A DNA stretch of 64,000 nt from Raphanus sativus (Eukaryota; Streptophyta; Magnoliopsida; Brassicales; Brassicaceae). Shown piece by piece: positions 11,375 to 22,225 of this stretch; the first letter of the stretch is position 1, and each line of letters begins with the position of its first letter. The notes beneath the pieces were generated by a model. The model was not told the origin of the DNA. It saw only the letters and a program-made list of their open reading frames with translations, and did no database searches. Made by a program: the position numbers and the translations under genes. The DNA lies in assembly GCF_000801105.2 (NCBI RefSeq), contig NC_079515.1, forward strand, positions 24,823,407-24,887,406. Direction: 5' to 3'.

Positions 11375-12780
11375 TCAATCAAACATGAGTTGGCATGCAG
11401 CTGAAGCTCTGGGAGAAAGTGACAACTCCTTCAACATCTCAAATTTTGGAACTTCCGACTCAGATGACTCGATTGTTGCAGTCTTTAAGTGAAGAGCATG
11501 TTTCAGGATGTAAACCACAACCTCTCTCTCTTGTGGTTCTCCTGTGTACTCCGACCAGCTGAGACTTTGTAGACTGGATAACATACATTCAGGAACAGTA
11601 CTTGGTTCATTCCAGTCGTCCATTTCTTGTTGAAGATAATGATCCTGAGATCAAACAAAATAATTAGATTGACACTAGGTTATGATGCATCATCAGACCT
11701 TATAAAAAATTTAATTAACAAACTTACACTATTCATGAAGAAAAGGTGTAGTCTCTTTAACTTAGGAGAAACTTTGAGCAGCCGTAAAAGTTGAATCGAG
11801 AAATGCTCTTTGCATAAACATAACTCCAGATGTTCAAGTTGGTTGAAGACAAAACCTTCATCAAGCATAGCCTGCACACACACAGTATAACAAAATTACT
11901 GACAGAACAAAATGATTTTACACAAAAATGAGTTGATAGAAAATAATTTACCATTGAACATATTGAAAGACGCTTGACAGATGAGATTGACCCAATAAGA
12001 CTCTTGATATCGTCGAGTTCAACATCTAAACGTGCCTCGATCAGGTTAGGCATAGGTTCAATCACACAGTAGTGACTCTTATAATTATAATCCACGAGTT
12101 TGAAATATTTCAAAGCAGGGGTTTCTATCACAAACCCATCTATATCATTACAATAGAATGCCAAATTCTGCAAAGATGGAACAGCAATAGTCAACTTCCC
12201 CGTAATGTTTTTATCAACTAAATCCATCACTAGATCTCTAAGAATTGGGCAGCTAGATAGAAGCCGTTGTAGAGTTTCTTCACTTTTTGAAGAAACTCAC
12301 TTTTTGAAGTTTCAATGTTTTGAGAGAGGGAAGAGAAACCATTCGAGGAACATCCAAGAGGATCTCACCAACAAGTTTCAGGATCGCTAGGGATTTGCAA
12401 GTAAACAAGTTACTCGGGAGAATGTTTGGGTTAGCCTGATGAGACTCATATGCTATCTTCAGCTCCCGTACGTTGTGATAAACTGCGTTTACAACCCACA
12501 TGCTGATATTCTCCGGTTTGAAACGTGAATTACACAATTTAAGACGGAAGCTCTCGATAACCGGAGCTCTATGTAACGGCAGGTTTCTGTCAAGGAAACA
12601 CCGTAGCTTCTCGCATTCAGACTCTGAACAATATTTGCGACCGTACTCGAGTTTAGGCAACCACATCCAAAGATATTCCCACCGTTTCGACAAGATGCTT
12701 GTGGATACAGCTACTTTTGTCGGAACCAACAGTAAAATTTTAACGAGCAGTTCATCAGACAATCCACTGATTCTGTCCAT
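11375..12780 (-). pseudogene. F-box/LRR/FBD gene, copy A (frameshifted)
   Basis: Member of the large crucifer F-box/RNI-like/FBD family (At3g54910 position); intact members act as substrate receptors of SCF ubiquitin ligases. Three exons: 12780-11952, 11871-11728 and 11644-11375. Exon 1 starts [20 protein letters not shown] (F-box) and runs into leucine-rich repeats. Exon 3 is the FBD domain (STVPECMLSSLQSLSW). Exon 1 is 829 nt, not a multiple of three: near 12282-12310 a short repeat (cactttttgaag, twice) shifts the frame so translation stops after LKLQKVSFFKK. Downstream the frame continues cleanly, so the lesion looks recent. Splice sites and the final stop are preserved. Confidence 0.82.
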
Positions 12781-12792
12781 CTCTTTTAACAA

Positions 12793-13100
12793 CCAAACCC
12801 GCTATAATTTTCGGCAGTATCTAAACGCAAAACAGAAGAAAAACATCTTTAATGACTAACCAAAACTAATTAGTTTAAAAAATAAAAGGCGAAACCAGAG
12901 AGACAAGAGAGAGAGAGAGGAACATGACAAAACCTTAGAGAATCTGGATGGTTAGGTGATGTTCCCCGGGGAACCGGAATCACAAGATAAACAGGAAGTG
13001 TGACCACAAGACTGCGAAAGCATTTGTGTTAGTACTGAGGAGAGGAATCGACGAGGAGGAAGATGGAAGATTATGAACTACAAAGCTTTAGTGGGGATTA
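12793..13100. other. Upstream region of F-box copy A
   Basis: Leader and promoter region on the minus strand, with a (GA)n run near 12900-12918. The word gaggaacatgacaaaacc followed by ttagagaatctgg is shared with the upstream region of copy B (near 20080), supporting tandem duplication. Confidence 0.55.
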
Positions 13101-13203
13101 TGGGCCGAGCTTTCATGTATCTTTACTGGGCCAGCCAATATAGAAGGAGATGACACCTACCTAACAGTTTGGTATGAAAAACCCTAAAGCTGTTTTTATA
13201 AAT
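13101..13203 (+). promoter_or_regulatory. Site II / telo-box / TATA promoter of the snoRNA cluster
   Basis: Two site II elements (TGGGCC at 13101-13106 and 13127-13132), a telo-box AAACCCTA at 13179-13186 and a TATAAAT box at 13197-13203 lie in order on the plus strand. In plants this set marks ribosomal-protein and snoRNA promoters. It sits about 190 bp before the first snoRNA-like unit and no protein frame follows it. Confidence 0.65.
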
Positions 13204-13387
13204 CACTTTTCGATGAGTCCACCTATACAGCGTCTCCAGTCTCTTTGACTTCTCGTGTCCATTAAAGATTCCTGTTACCTTGTGTCTACTAATTCGTCTT
13301 TCTGGCTCTTTCGTTTTAGTTTATATTTACAGTGTTGTTGATTGGTTTTCTTGAATTGTTTTTTTTTTGTTTAAAATTTATGTGAAT

Positions 13388-13479
13388 TACGGTGATGATG
13401 ATAGCATATAATCCCAGCTCTATGAGGCCTTTTGTGGTCTAGGAGTACAACTATGTTCAATACATATGTATCTGAACCT
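13388..13479 (+). ncRNA. Probable C/D-box snoRNA, unit 1
   Basis: A C box (GTGATGA at 13392-13398) is followed about 75 nt later by a D box (CTGA at 13472-13475), with a short GGT/ACC closing stem. The middle holds a block, cccagctctatgaggcc plus ttttgtgg, nearly identical to unit 2, so the two are related. I could not place its target. The shared block and the promoter upstream are the main support. Confidence 0.5.
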
Positions 13480-13563
13480 TAAATATCAGTTTGTTCGTAT
13501 TGATTATGCTTTAATCATCTTCTCAATTTTGGTGTATTCAATTGTGTTTTGCAAATTGGTTTG

Positions 13564-13669
13564 GGTTTAAGTTGGCTATGATGATAACATTATTATCCCA
13601 GCTCATTATGAGGCCTTTTGTGGCCAAGGAAAATATTTGTTTTCTTAACATTTTCTGAGCCCTTAAACC
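13564..13669 (+). ncRNA. Probable C/D-box snoRNA, unit 2
   Basis: C box ATGATGA at 13578-13584 and D box CTGA at 13655-13658. The ends form a strong terminal stem: GGTTTAAG (13564-13571) pairs with CTTAAACC (13662-13669), and GGC (13574-13576) with GCC (13659-13661). This is the layout of a C/D snoRNA. It shares the cccagctc..atgaggccttttgtgg block with unit 1. The target RNA was not identified. Confidence 0.62.
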
Positions 13670-13824
13670 TTCGAATTATTTGATTTTCTTATTTATTCAA
13701 AAGTATGATCCGGTGGTTCCCTGTGATTATTTACAAAGCTAATGTATACCTGATATAGTTTTTAAATGATTTGTAACTTATTTCTGAGGGAACATTTTTT
13801 TTTTTATTAGTGCTGGAAGTTTTA

Positions 13825-13901
13825 TAACTCCCTATGATGGGTTAACCATGCTAATGCTGATTTCTTGTGACCGAAACAACGTTACACGACTGAGGGAATA
13901 G
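13825..13901 (+). ncRNA. Probable C/D-box snoRNA, unit 3 (18S rRNA guide, snR53-like)
   Basis: C box tATGATGg at 13833-13840, internal D' box CTGA at 13857-13860, D box CTGA at 13890-13893, and a TCCC/GGGA closing stem (13829-13832 with 13894-13897). The 11 nt just before D' (ccatgctaatg, 13846-13856) are complementary to CATTAGCATGG, which I recall as a conserved stretch of eukaryotic 18S rRNA. By the D+5 rule the target would be the A in that CATTAG, the site methylated by yeast snR53 (A796). The rRNA match is from memory. Confidence 0.65.
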
Positions 13902-13965
13902 TTTTAAGCCTTGTTTCTCTGATTTTTTTTTAAAATTATTTAAAGGTCGTCTGAATTAATAAGAT

Positions 13966-14398
13966 TGCTTTGATCTGAGTATCTTCCTTGCTAAGCTGCC
14001 ATTGTCATCTCTACTTGAGTCAAAGTGATATTCTTACGATCTCTGTCACGCTTCCTCTTCTTTCATGAGCTGAGAAACTTCTTTCTTTTTGCGCAAAAAG
14101 CTTATTATACCCAACAGACAGCTTTTTGAAATATATTGGGTGTTGTGTATGCTGCTATACAGTGAAGACATGCATTGGTGCAGCAGATGATTAGATATAC
14201 TTAACAATGTCTGATACTGAGAAGTCACTAGAACTGAAATTCTAAATCTTGTGCACGTGCACCAGCTACCATTCTTAGAGTCTGTGGATCATCTGTTTTG
14301 GTCACCATCTTTGCTAGCAGTTGAGCACCTCCTTTATTCATTATTAGATCTTGACTATTTTCTGCTTTTATAACCGAAAGAAACCATATTATTGAAAC
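13966..14398 (-). pseudogene. Inverted, internally deleted ARK1 relic
   Basis: The minus strand repeats ARK1 exon 30-155, its intron (including the cacaagatt start and the tgcaccaatgcatgtcttca part), the start of exon 312-455 and then, abruptly, the last exon (gaagcgtgacagagat onward). Intron sequence is kept, so this is a DNA-level copy, not a retroposed one. The jump equals a loss of about 472 bp of the parent (about 345-816), with GGAAG at both edges. A second loss of about 26 bp removes an exon end and donor. It cannot encode a protein. Confidence 0.85.
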
Positions 14399-15836
14399 AT
14401 GACATCAAGAACCGTCTAGTGCAACTTTCAGATTCAATATTCAAGCAAACAAGCAAATTGACACAATCCCATTAGACCACTTCAAGTCTGAATTGGAACT
14501 TGTTCTCAATAGTAAGTTTAATTGTTTTATGAACAGAAATATCGTAAAATTAGTTGAACCACCAATAGAAGTTCTTGCCGTTCATTGCCAAATTAGTGAT
14601 TATTGCCCCCAGAAGCCACGCTAAGAATTGTTCACTTTTTTTTAAAACCCTTGTGGTCTTGGTCTGTGTGAGCTCTGGTAGAGCTCCAGATTCTGATGGT
14701 CTTGGTCAGTGTGAGCTCTGGTAGAGCTACTTCTGAAACACACTTCTATTTTGACAATGAATGTCCACCGGCCAGAGTTTTCTAGCAGCGTAAGAGATTA
14801 CATACTAACTGTTGTTTGTGAAATCTGACACACGCTGTTCTCCAAAGACGGTTTAATTTTTTAGTAGTTATCTTGATCTGATGATGGTTACAGCTTCACA
14901 TCTTCCAAGTATGGAAACATGCAAAAAATTTAAACAGTAACTCTTGCTGAACTGAACAATTACGTACTGAACTCTCCTCTGTAGGTTCGTCCACTTAGTT
15001 CATTTTACAGCTATATGTTTTGATTCTCTGAAATCATCAAGAGTCCGGTGGACCCAACAGCACAGGCTCCTCAAGCTGATGCAGATGTTAGCCCCGGTTA
15101 TGAAACTTCTGCTCCCAAGAAAGTTCTGATGCCCAAAAAGACCCATTTCACTTAAGAGATTCAACCAAAGAGTTTATGAGTTAGAAACAGAGGTTACAGT
15201 CTCATTAGCTATCTAAAATTTCATGTACGAGTCTAATAATTAAGTAATACTCTCCGTTCTAACCGAACGCAGTGAAATCTGGTTATTTTCTTATTACATT
15301 TTAGTTTTGGTTTCAAAACTTTTGTTTCAGTGGTATCAATTTTTTTTTTACAGCCCCCGTATCAAATCTTAAGACTTTAAAATGGAGATCAGTGTACGTC
15401 AAGTAGTAGGATGAATTGTTAAACAACACAATTAACAGACAGATTAGAACGACCCTATTTAGTTTTACCAGTATGACTTGATTCATAAATTGAATTTAAA
15501 CATCCTCTGGAGTTGCACAGAAAACTATCATCCACGCATTGGCATCTCACATCAAGTAAAGCCTGCACAATTATACTTCGTCAATCGTAAACATTGAAAC
15601 CATGTCTAACTTCCATTTTCAAAACCTCAATACACTTGGGAATGCAAATCTGAACTGACATGGCAGGTTTCTTGAGATCAACGTATCTATCTCCCACCAT
15701 AAGTTAAGAGTTTTCTGGAAAAATGTTTTACTACTTTCCACATGGCTTCCGATCATTACGAGGTTTATTAAGAACACAGATTCAAAAACCACTACTTCTC
15801 TAACTACTGCAATGCAAACCTTTATTACCTGGGTGT
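14399..15836. other. Mosaic spacer with a 43-bp tandem repeat
   Basis: No intact gene. A 31-bp word (ggtcttggtcWgtgtgagct, then ctggtagagct) occurs twice at 14655-14685 and 14698-14728. The rest looks like mixed gene and transposon debris. Confidence 0.5.
15030..15155 (+). pseudogene. Possible terminal-exon fragment of an unknown gene
   Basis: An open plus-strand stretch reads EIIKSPVDPTAQAPQADADV then SPGYETSAPKKVLMPKKTHFT-stop. Its composition is more protein-like than the AT-rich surroundings, but there is a stop just upstream and no partner exon. I do not recognise the family. It may be a captured exon piece near the ARK1 relic. Confidence 0.25.
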
Positions 15837-16733
15837 TCAATCCGGATATTGATTCGGTGTTTTCGGTTTTTAGATTCCGGTTTATAAAAAAGCTAACATA
15901 TTTACTTTGATTTGATTCAGTTTATATATCGTCAGTTTACTGTTTATTCAGTTTTATACCAAAAAATCATAAATGTAATTATCTTTTTAAATATTTTATG
16001 AATTTTATTTTATATGATTAAATATCAACTTTTATAAAACGTGAGGATATTTTGATTTCTAAATAGCCTGTTTTCCTTTTCTTTTTACTATTTAAAATAA
16101 TTAGTTTACATATTAAGTTAATAATTATAATAGTTTTTCTGGAATAAAAATAATAACAGTTAGTAATCCATAATATTAATAATTAACTAAATATTAGCAC
16201 ACTTTTTTGTACAAAAAAGTAAAATTTATGTATTGTTTAATCTAATAAAAATGATAACTTTAAACTTAAAATAAAATATTAAATTAGTAAATAACATTTT
16301 AAATATGAAAATCATATCAATAAAATAAAACATAGATCCACAACTGTCGGATAATATGACATTCCTTCTTCAATGTGTCCGTATATTTATGTCAAGAATT
16401 CTAAAAAAACTATAAACATAGATCCACAACTGTGTAAAAGTAAGATATATAGTTATATATTTGAACAAGAGACAAACAATATAAAATAATGTAAAAAAGT
16501 GAATAAAACTATATAACTTCAAACTAAACAAATAAATCAACAATACCGTTAAAATAAAAACAGAATAAAATGATAAAGAAAAATTTAGTTAATTGTAATG
16601 AGAATGAAACTGAATAAAGAATAACAATGTACTGATTCATATTAATATAGAACTAAACATTTTTTTCTTTAAAAGTAACTATTTAAATTATTTTTAAATT
16701 ATCATCCCGTCCGTAGGGGCGGGCCAGTCCTAA
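15837..16733 (+). mobile_element. Helitron-like element with 3' hairpin and CTAA end
   Basis: The right end is a Helitron 3' terminus: a 7-bp GC hairpin CCCGTCC-GTAG-GGGCGGG (16706-16723, one G-U pair), seven nucleotides, then CTAA (16730-16733) followed by T. A candidate left end TC is at 15837, where TCAATCCGGATATTG begins. A similar start recurs at 37835. No coding capacity is left. The 3' end is firm, the 5' end is a guess. Confidence 0.5.
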
Positions 16734-17566
16734 TTAAGCATAAAACTGTCAAACTAATAATCAAGCTTTTTGTAAAAGAAAGTCGAAGTACCGGAAAAAT
16801 CGAAACCGAATCCGAACTGTTTTACAAAAATATCCGAACGGGACTTATAATCCAAAATTAGTTAGATATGTTAATGTTTTTATATATTTTAAGGTGATTT
16901 AGATATTTTAGAATATTCAAAATATTTTTGTAGTTTTTTTTATTTGTTATTTTGAATAATTTTTAGTTAATTTATATAGTTTAACTAATTTTTAATTATA
17001 TTTGTAAATAATTTATATATTTTGAAAAAATTGTCAATTTTCGAAGTTTTGAAAAATATATTTTTAGACGATTTTAAACATTGGTTGAATCCGATCTGAA
17101 CCGAATCCGTAAGGAACTGAACCAAACCCGATCCGATAATTAGTAAAATCGAATGATACTTATGACCATAAGACCGAAAATCCAAAAATCCGAATCACTC
17201 GATCCGAAACCGAACGCCCATGCTTAAAAGAAAGTAAAGTGTTTTGGCTCAATGGATAATCAAGGAAAGTATCTTGCTCAGAGGAACAATTGCGTCTTCG
17301 AATGGGGACAATTCCGACCACAGCTGACATGGATACACACAGATTAACATGATCATCCTCATACACGACCGATCCTGTTTCCTTATTTACCCATAAACTA
17401 TTAAATATGATCATATAACTTAGCTCAAACAACATAATCTGATCATATAACATATAAAATAGATAGTTTGGATAACAAGTTTTCAAAGTTGAAGACAAAC
17501 CATAACGAGAGTACAAACAAATACAAGGAATACAAGGAACAAGACCAATTTTAATGATCAAAATAC
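16734..17566. other. Spacer and 3' flank of F-box copy B
   Basis: AT-rich sequence with tttcggatcgg-like runs (about 17090-17215) that resemble degenerate ends of TGGGCA-type hAT elements. From 17230 on it is the duplicated F-box 3' flank. No gene. Confidence 0.4.
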
Positions 17567-18798
17567 TCATTCGAACATGAGTTGGCATGCTGCTGAAGCT
17601 CTTGAAGAAAGTGCCAACTCCATTAACATCTCAAGTTTTAGAACAGCCGATCCAATAGTTGACTTGATTGTTGCAGACTTTAAGTGAAGAGCATGTTCCA
17701 AAATGTAAACCACAATATCTCTCTTGTGGTTTTCCTGTGTATTTCAACCAGCTGAGACTTTGTAGACTCGACAACAAACATTCAGGAACAGTACTCGGTT
17801 GGTTCCAGTTGCCCATACCTCCAGACAAGTGACCCTGATATCAAACCCCAAAAATTAGACTCAGACCAGATTGTGAATCAGACCCTAAAAAAAAAAGAAA
17901 GTTAACCAAACAAACTTACATCCATTAAAGAAATGTCAAGTCTCTTCAAGTTAGGAGAAGCTTGTAGCAGCCAGGCAAGTTGTTCCGGGAAAACCAGTGT
18001 GGATAAACATACCTCCAGATGTTCAAGCTGGTTGAAGACAAAACCTTCATCGAGCATAGTCTGCTCACAACACCAAAGTTTACTGAGAAATGATTTTACA
18101 TAAAACGAGTTGATAAATAGAAAGTGATTACCTTTGAACATATTTCAAGACGCTTGACAGATGCAATTGATCCAATAAGACTCTTGATATCGTGGAGTCT
18201 AACATCTAAATGTGCCTCGATCAGGTTAAGCATATTCTCAACCAAACAGTAGTGACTCTTATATATATAATCCAAAAGTTTGAAATATTTTAAAGCAGGA
18301 GTTTCTATCACAAACCCATAGATATCATGTTTTCTAGGTATAGAGAGTGACAAACTCTGCAAAGATGGAACAACAACTGTCAACTTCTGAGTAGTTTCTT
18401 CCTCATCTAAACCCAACACAAGATCTTCAAGAACCGGGCAATTAGATAGAAGCATTTGAAGAGTTTCTTCATTGAAATATCTCACTCTTTGAAGTTGCAG
18501 AGTTTTGAGAGAAGGAAGAGAGACCATTCGAGGAACGTCCAAGAGGATCTCACCATCCAGTTTCAAGACCACGAGAGATTTGCAGATATACAAGTCACTC
18601 GGCAGAATGTTTGGCTTAGCAGGATAAGACTCATATAAAATCTCCAGCTCAAGTAAGCAGCGAGAAAGAGCTATAACAACCCACATTTTGATGTTCTCCG
18701 GTTTAAGACTTGAACTACATGATTCAAGACGGAGACGGAAGCTTTCAATAACCGGAGCTCTATGTAATGGCAGATTTCTGTCAAGGAAACACCGTAGC

Positions 18799-19778
18799 CA
18801 GTGCCGTCTCAAACTTTATACATACGGACCCTGTTCAAAAAAGACATTTTTTAGTAATCTAAAATAATTTAGACTTTTTTTACAAAATATCATTATAATA
18901 TAAAATAAATACATCAATTTAATTATTTTATATCTAAATAACACTATTTTCTGGGTTTTAATGCAAAATCATCGATCAAATCATCAAATTTGATCATTTT
19001 CTAGCCATTCTTTTAGTTTTTCAATTTTTTTTACGTTTATTATATCCAAATTAGAAATTATAATCTATAAATATAATAGAGTAACAAAATCTAGATACTA
19101 GTTAGAAAAAAAGACAAGGCACTCAGTGTACGGACCCTGTTCAAAAAAGATATTTTTTAGTAATCTAAAATAATTTAGAATTTTTTACAAAATATCATTA
19201 TAATATAAAATAAATACATCAATTTAATTATTTTATATCTAAATAACACTATTTTATGGGTTTTAATGCAAAATCATCGATCAAATCATCAAATTTGATC
19301 ATTTTCTAGCCATTCTTTTAGTTTTTTCAATTTTTTTTTACGTTTATTATATACAAATTAGAAATTATAATCTATAAATATAATAGAGTAACAAAATCTA
19401 GATACTAGTTAGAAAAAAAGACAAGACACTCTTTTTTCTTGTCTACAAAAATTGTAGGCTAGATTTTTTTTTGCTTTGTGTTTGCTATTTTTTTCCTTAA
19501 AAAACGGTGAAGAAAATATATATTTTTCTCCCTATCTATAATCACTTATTAATATTTTTTCCTAAACATAATCAGATTAAAATATTGACTTTCTATACTA
19601 CAATTGAATATTTAAACACACATCAACAACTATTTCTTACTTTCCAAAATATATAAGTGATAAAAATACTAATAACTTCCTAATTTATTGCATTTTTAGT
19701 TGGTTATAGAAACAAAACAAAGAATTGTAATTTATATTTTTCGACCGCTCCACTTGCACGTATTAAAAGACGGTCCTG
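18799..19778. mobile_element. hAT-type non-autonomous element inside F-box copy B
   Basis: A 980-bp insertion with a perfect 8-bp target-site duplication ACCGTAGC at 18791-18798 and 19779-19786. Inverted ends are CAGTGCCGTCTC and, reading inward from the right, CAGGACCGTCTT. Both the 8-bp TSD and the CAG..CCGTC ends fit the hAT superfamily. There is no transposase. It contains a 306-bp direct tandem duplication. Confidence 0.87.
18823..19434. repeat. 306-bp tandem duplication inside the hAT element
   Basis: The stretch from tacggaccctgttcaaaaaa at 18823 repeats from 19129 at an offset of 306 bp with only a few substitutions. The second copy ends near 19434 at gacaagacactc. Confidence 0.9.
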
Positions 19779-19959
19779 ACCGTAGCCTCTTGGCTTCAGA
19801 CTCCGAAAAACACAAGTCATCGTAATCAAGTTTAGGCAATAACATCCAAAGATACTCCCAACGTTTCGACAAGATGCTTGTGGATACTGCAACTTTTGTC
19901 GGGACAAACAGTAATATCTTCAGAAGCAGTTCATCAGACAACCCACTGATTATGTCCAT

Positions 19960-20231
19960 CTCTTCACAAAAAAAAAAAAAAAAAACCCAATCAACCGTTG
20001 TAAACTGTCAGACATAATTTAGACACAAAATAACCAAAACTAATTAGTAACAAGCCAAACCAAAAGAGACAAAAGAGAGGAACATGACAAAACCTTAGAG
20101 AATCTGGGTGGTAATGAAATTGTTTTCTGATTTAACTTTTCCCAAACAGCTTTCGCCTTGTGTCAAGAAATGTGTTCTAAAACGAGGCGGATGCGAAGCC
20201 CGTTGACTAGTGGAAAGTTTTTTTTTTTTTT
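19960..20231. other. Upstream region of F-box copy B
   Basis: Shares the gaggaacatgacaaaacc word with copy A, and the words gaaattgttttct and aaaacgaggcggat with copy D (about 28360-28490), so the copies were duplicated with their promoters. Confidence 0.55.
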
Positions 20232-20343
20232 TGTCACAATGTTTTTAACAACCATTAAATTGTTTAAAAGTTAGTGTAATACAAGAATTATGCGATTTCC
20301 ACTATTAAAATGCCAATTTGATGGTTGTTAAAAACATTGTTAT
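20232..20343. repeat. Short inverted repeat (MITE-like hairpin)
   Basis: AATGTTTTTAACAACCAT at 20238-20255 is repeated in reverse complement within 20314-20340, with the flanking AATTG/CAATT also matching. The hairpin spans about 110 bp. No clear TSD was found, so the class is open. Confidence 0.6.
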
Positions 20344-20344
20344 T

Positions 20345-20790
20345 TGTGAAATTCATGAATTTTTATTTAATTTTATGATCTTTTATTTAATTTATGTCTT
20401 TTGATTTAATATTAGTTATTTTTTTTATTTGAAACTTTATTTAACTTCTGATATTTAGTTAGTTTTATGATTATTTTTTAATTTTCTGAATTTTATTTGA
20501 TTTTATGATTTTTTACTAATTTTTGAGTTTTATTTAATTTTATGAATTTTTATTTAATTTTATGAATTTTTGTTTAATTTTCTGAATTTTTATTTAATTT
20601 TTTGAATTTTTATTAAATTTTCTGAATTTTTGTTTATTTTTTGAATTTCTATTTAATTTTCTGAATTTTATTTAATTTTTGAATTTTTATTTAATTTTCT
20701 GAATATTCATTTAATTTTATGAATTTCTATTTAATTTTATATTTTTTCTTTAATTTTTATTTATTTTATGAATTAAATAAATATTTTTTG
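20345..20790. repeat. AT-rich degenerate minisatellite
   Basis: About 25 imperfect tandem copies of a 15-20 bp unit (tgaatttttatttaatttta). The strand asymmetry (T-rich) holds throughout. Confidence 0.75.
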
Positions 20791-22217
20791 GAAAAAATTG
20801 ACAAATCACTTTTTTACCTGTTAAACAGGTCATCTTTTTAGGTTGGCGATTTATGTGTTGTTACCATATTTTGTGGAAATTTTGTCAAGTATTTACGTAA
20901 AAACTTAAGAAACAATTTAATTATATACAAATAGTTTATCACAGATAATCTTAATTTAATGTATTTAAAATTATTTGAATAAATATCAAATAGTAAAAGA
21001 AAGTTAGTTACTTGATTCACCATATGCACGTATGACATTTTAATATAAATAACTAGATCAAATTTTTTTACAGAAAATCATTAGATAGACTTAGAAATAA
21101 AAATATTATTTTTTAAGTCAAAAAACAATATAACTGTTCAATGATAATTCTTTAAGATCTTTTTAACAAAGTGTGAATGCTTTCAAGAAACCATACAACT
21201 AATATTAGATATATATGTATTTCTACTAATATGAAAACTTTAAAAGAAAAATAATTTATTTTTATGAGAATGAATTTACCTGAATATTTTTCATGTTGTA
21301 TGCTAAATTGCTAATACAACCTCCATCATTTACTTTCAGAAGCAAACGAACAAATATTTATTGAAAATATTAAAAATATTTGAATTAAAGCAATTATTGT
21401 CTGCAAAAAAATTTGAGTAACAAACCAAATTTTTAAATCTGAACCAAACAGTTGATCAGAGAGAAATAAATTGAACTTATTAAAATCTCATATAATAATA
21501 AATAGATTGGTTTAGTTGCATATACGGTTTTATTTTGTCATCCGCATCAACGTTTTAAAATCTATAGGTTAAAACTTATCAATCTGGTCTACTTTCATGG
21601 ATAGATTATGAAACCAAAATCAAAATCTATAAATTGTTTTGACAAATTTTAAGAGCTTTTGACTTGTGGTATATTTTTTATGAAAACCATATCATATGTA
21701 GTTAGAACATAACACTTCTTCTTCTTAAACATATCACATATTTTATACCCAAGTCTCTATTATATTTCCAAACACATCATCAATGGAACACCCGATCGTA
21801 TGTTCATAAAAAGACATAGCATGCTATAAAATACAGATTTCGACAACATCATTCTATATAGTTTTAGATATATTTTATGTATTAGAAATTCAAAATCTAT
21901 TATTTAAAATATAAAATATCCTTGAAACAAATATATCCCTAAATCTGTGCATTTTTTATTTTTATACCAGCTTCAATTTATACCAAATATTTGATATCAG
22001 CAACAATATCAAAGATAATATATTACAATATTTCAAATTTATGTTATAATTACAGGTTGGAATGAATATTCAGTATTCGGATTTTGATAATATCTTATAT
22101 TTTCGAAAATTTTGGTTCTAAACATCAAAACCAAATTAAGACTACTATTATGTATTTAATACATAACAAACATCATATACTATTTAATATAAATCTATAA
22201 CTATAAATAAAAATCAA
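20791..22217. other. AT-rich transposon-derived spacer
   Basis: No gene. AT-rich sequence that may belong to the Helitron whose 3' end lies at 22750-22778. Its 5' end was not located. Confidence 0.35.
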
Positions 22218-22225
22218 TCCGGGCA

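Larger units (their letters stand above)
17567..19959 (-). pseudogene. F-box/LRR/FBD gene, copy B (split by a hAT element, FBD frameshifted)
   Basis: Second F-box copy. Exon 1 starts [20 protein letters not shown] at 19959, is broken at 19779/18798 by a 980-bp transposon, and ends at 18132. With the element and one target-site copy left out, exon 1 is 840 nt, exactly 280 codons in frame (SEAKRLR|CFLDRNL). Exon 2 is 18060-17920 and exon 3 starts at 17834. Exon 3 has lost 2 nt near 17715 (compare CAAAAGAGAGAT in copy D with CAAGAGAGAT here), so the FBD part changes frame after GKPQER and stops at 17631. The ancestral stop is at 17567-17569. The insertion and the frameshift are independent lesions. 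Confidence 0.83.

Noticed and set aside
15619..15840. 73-codon minus-strand frame
   Set aside because: No family resemblance, ends at the Helitron-like left border, no splice partners.
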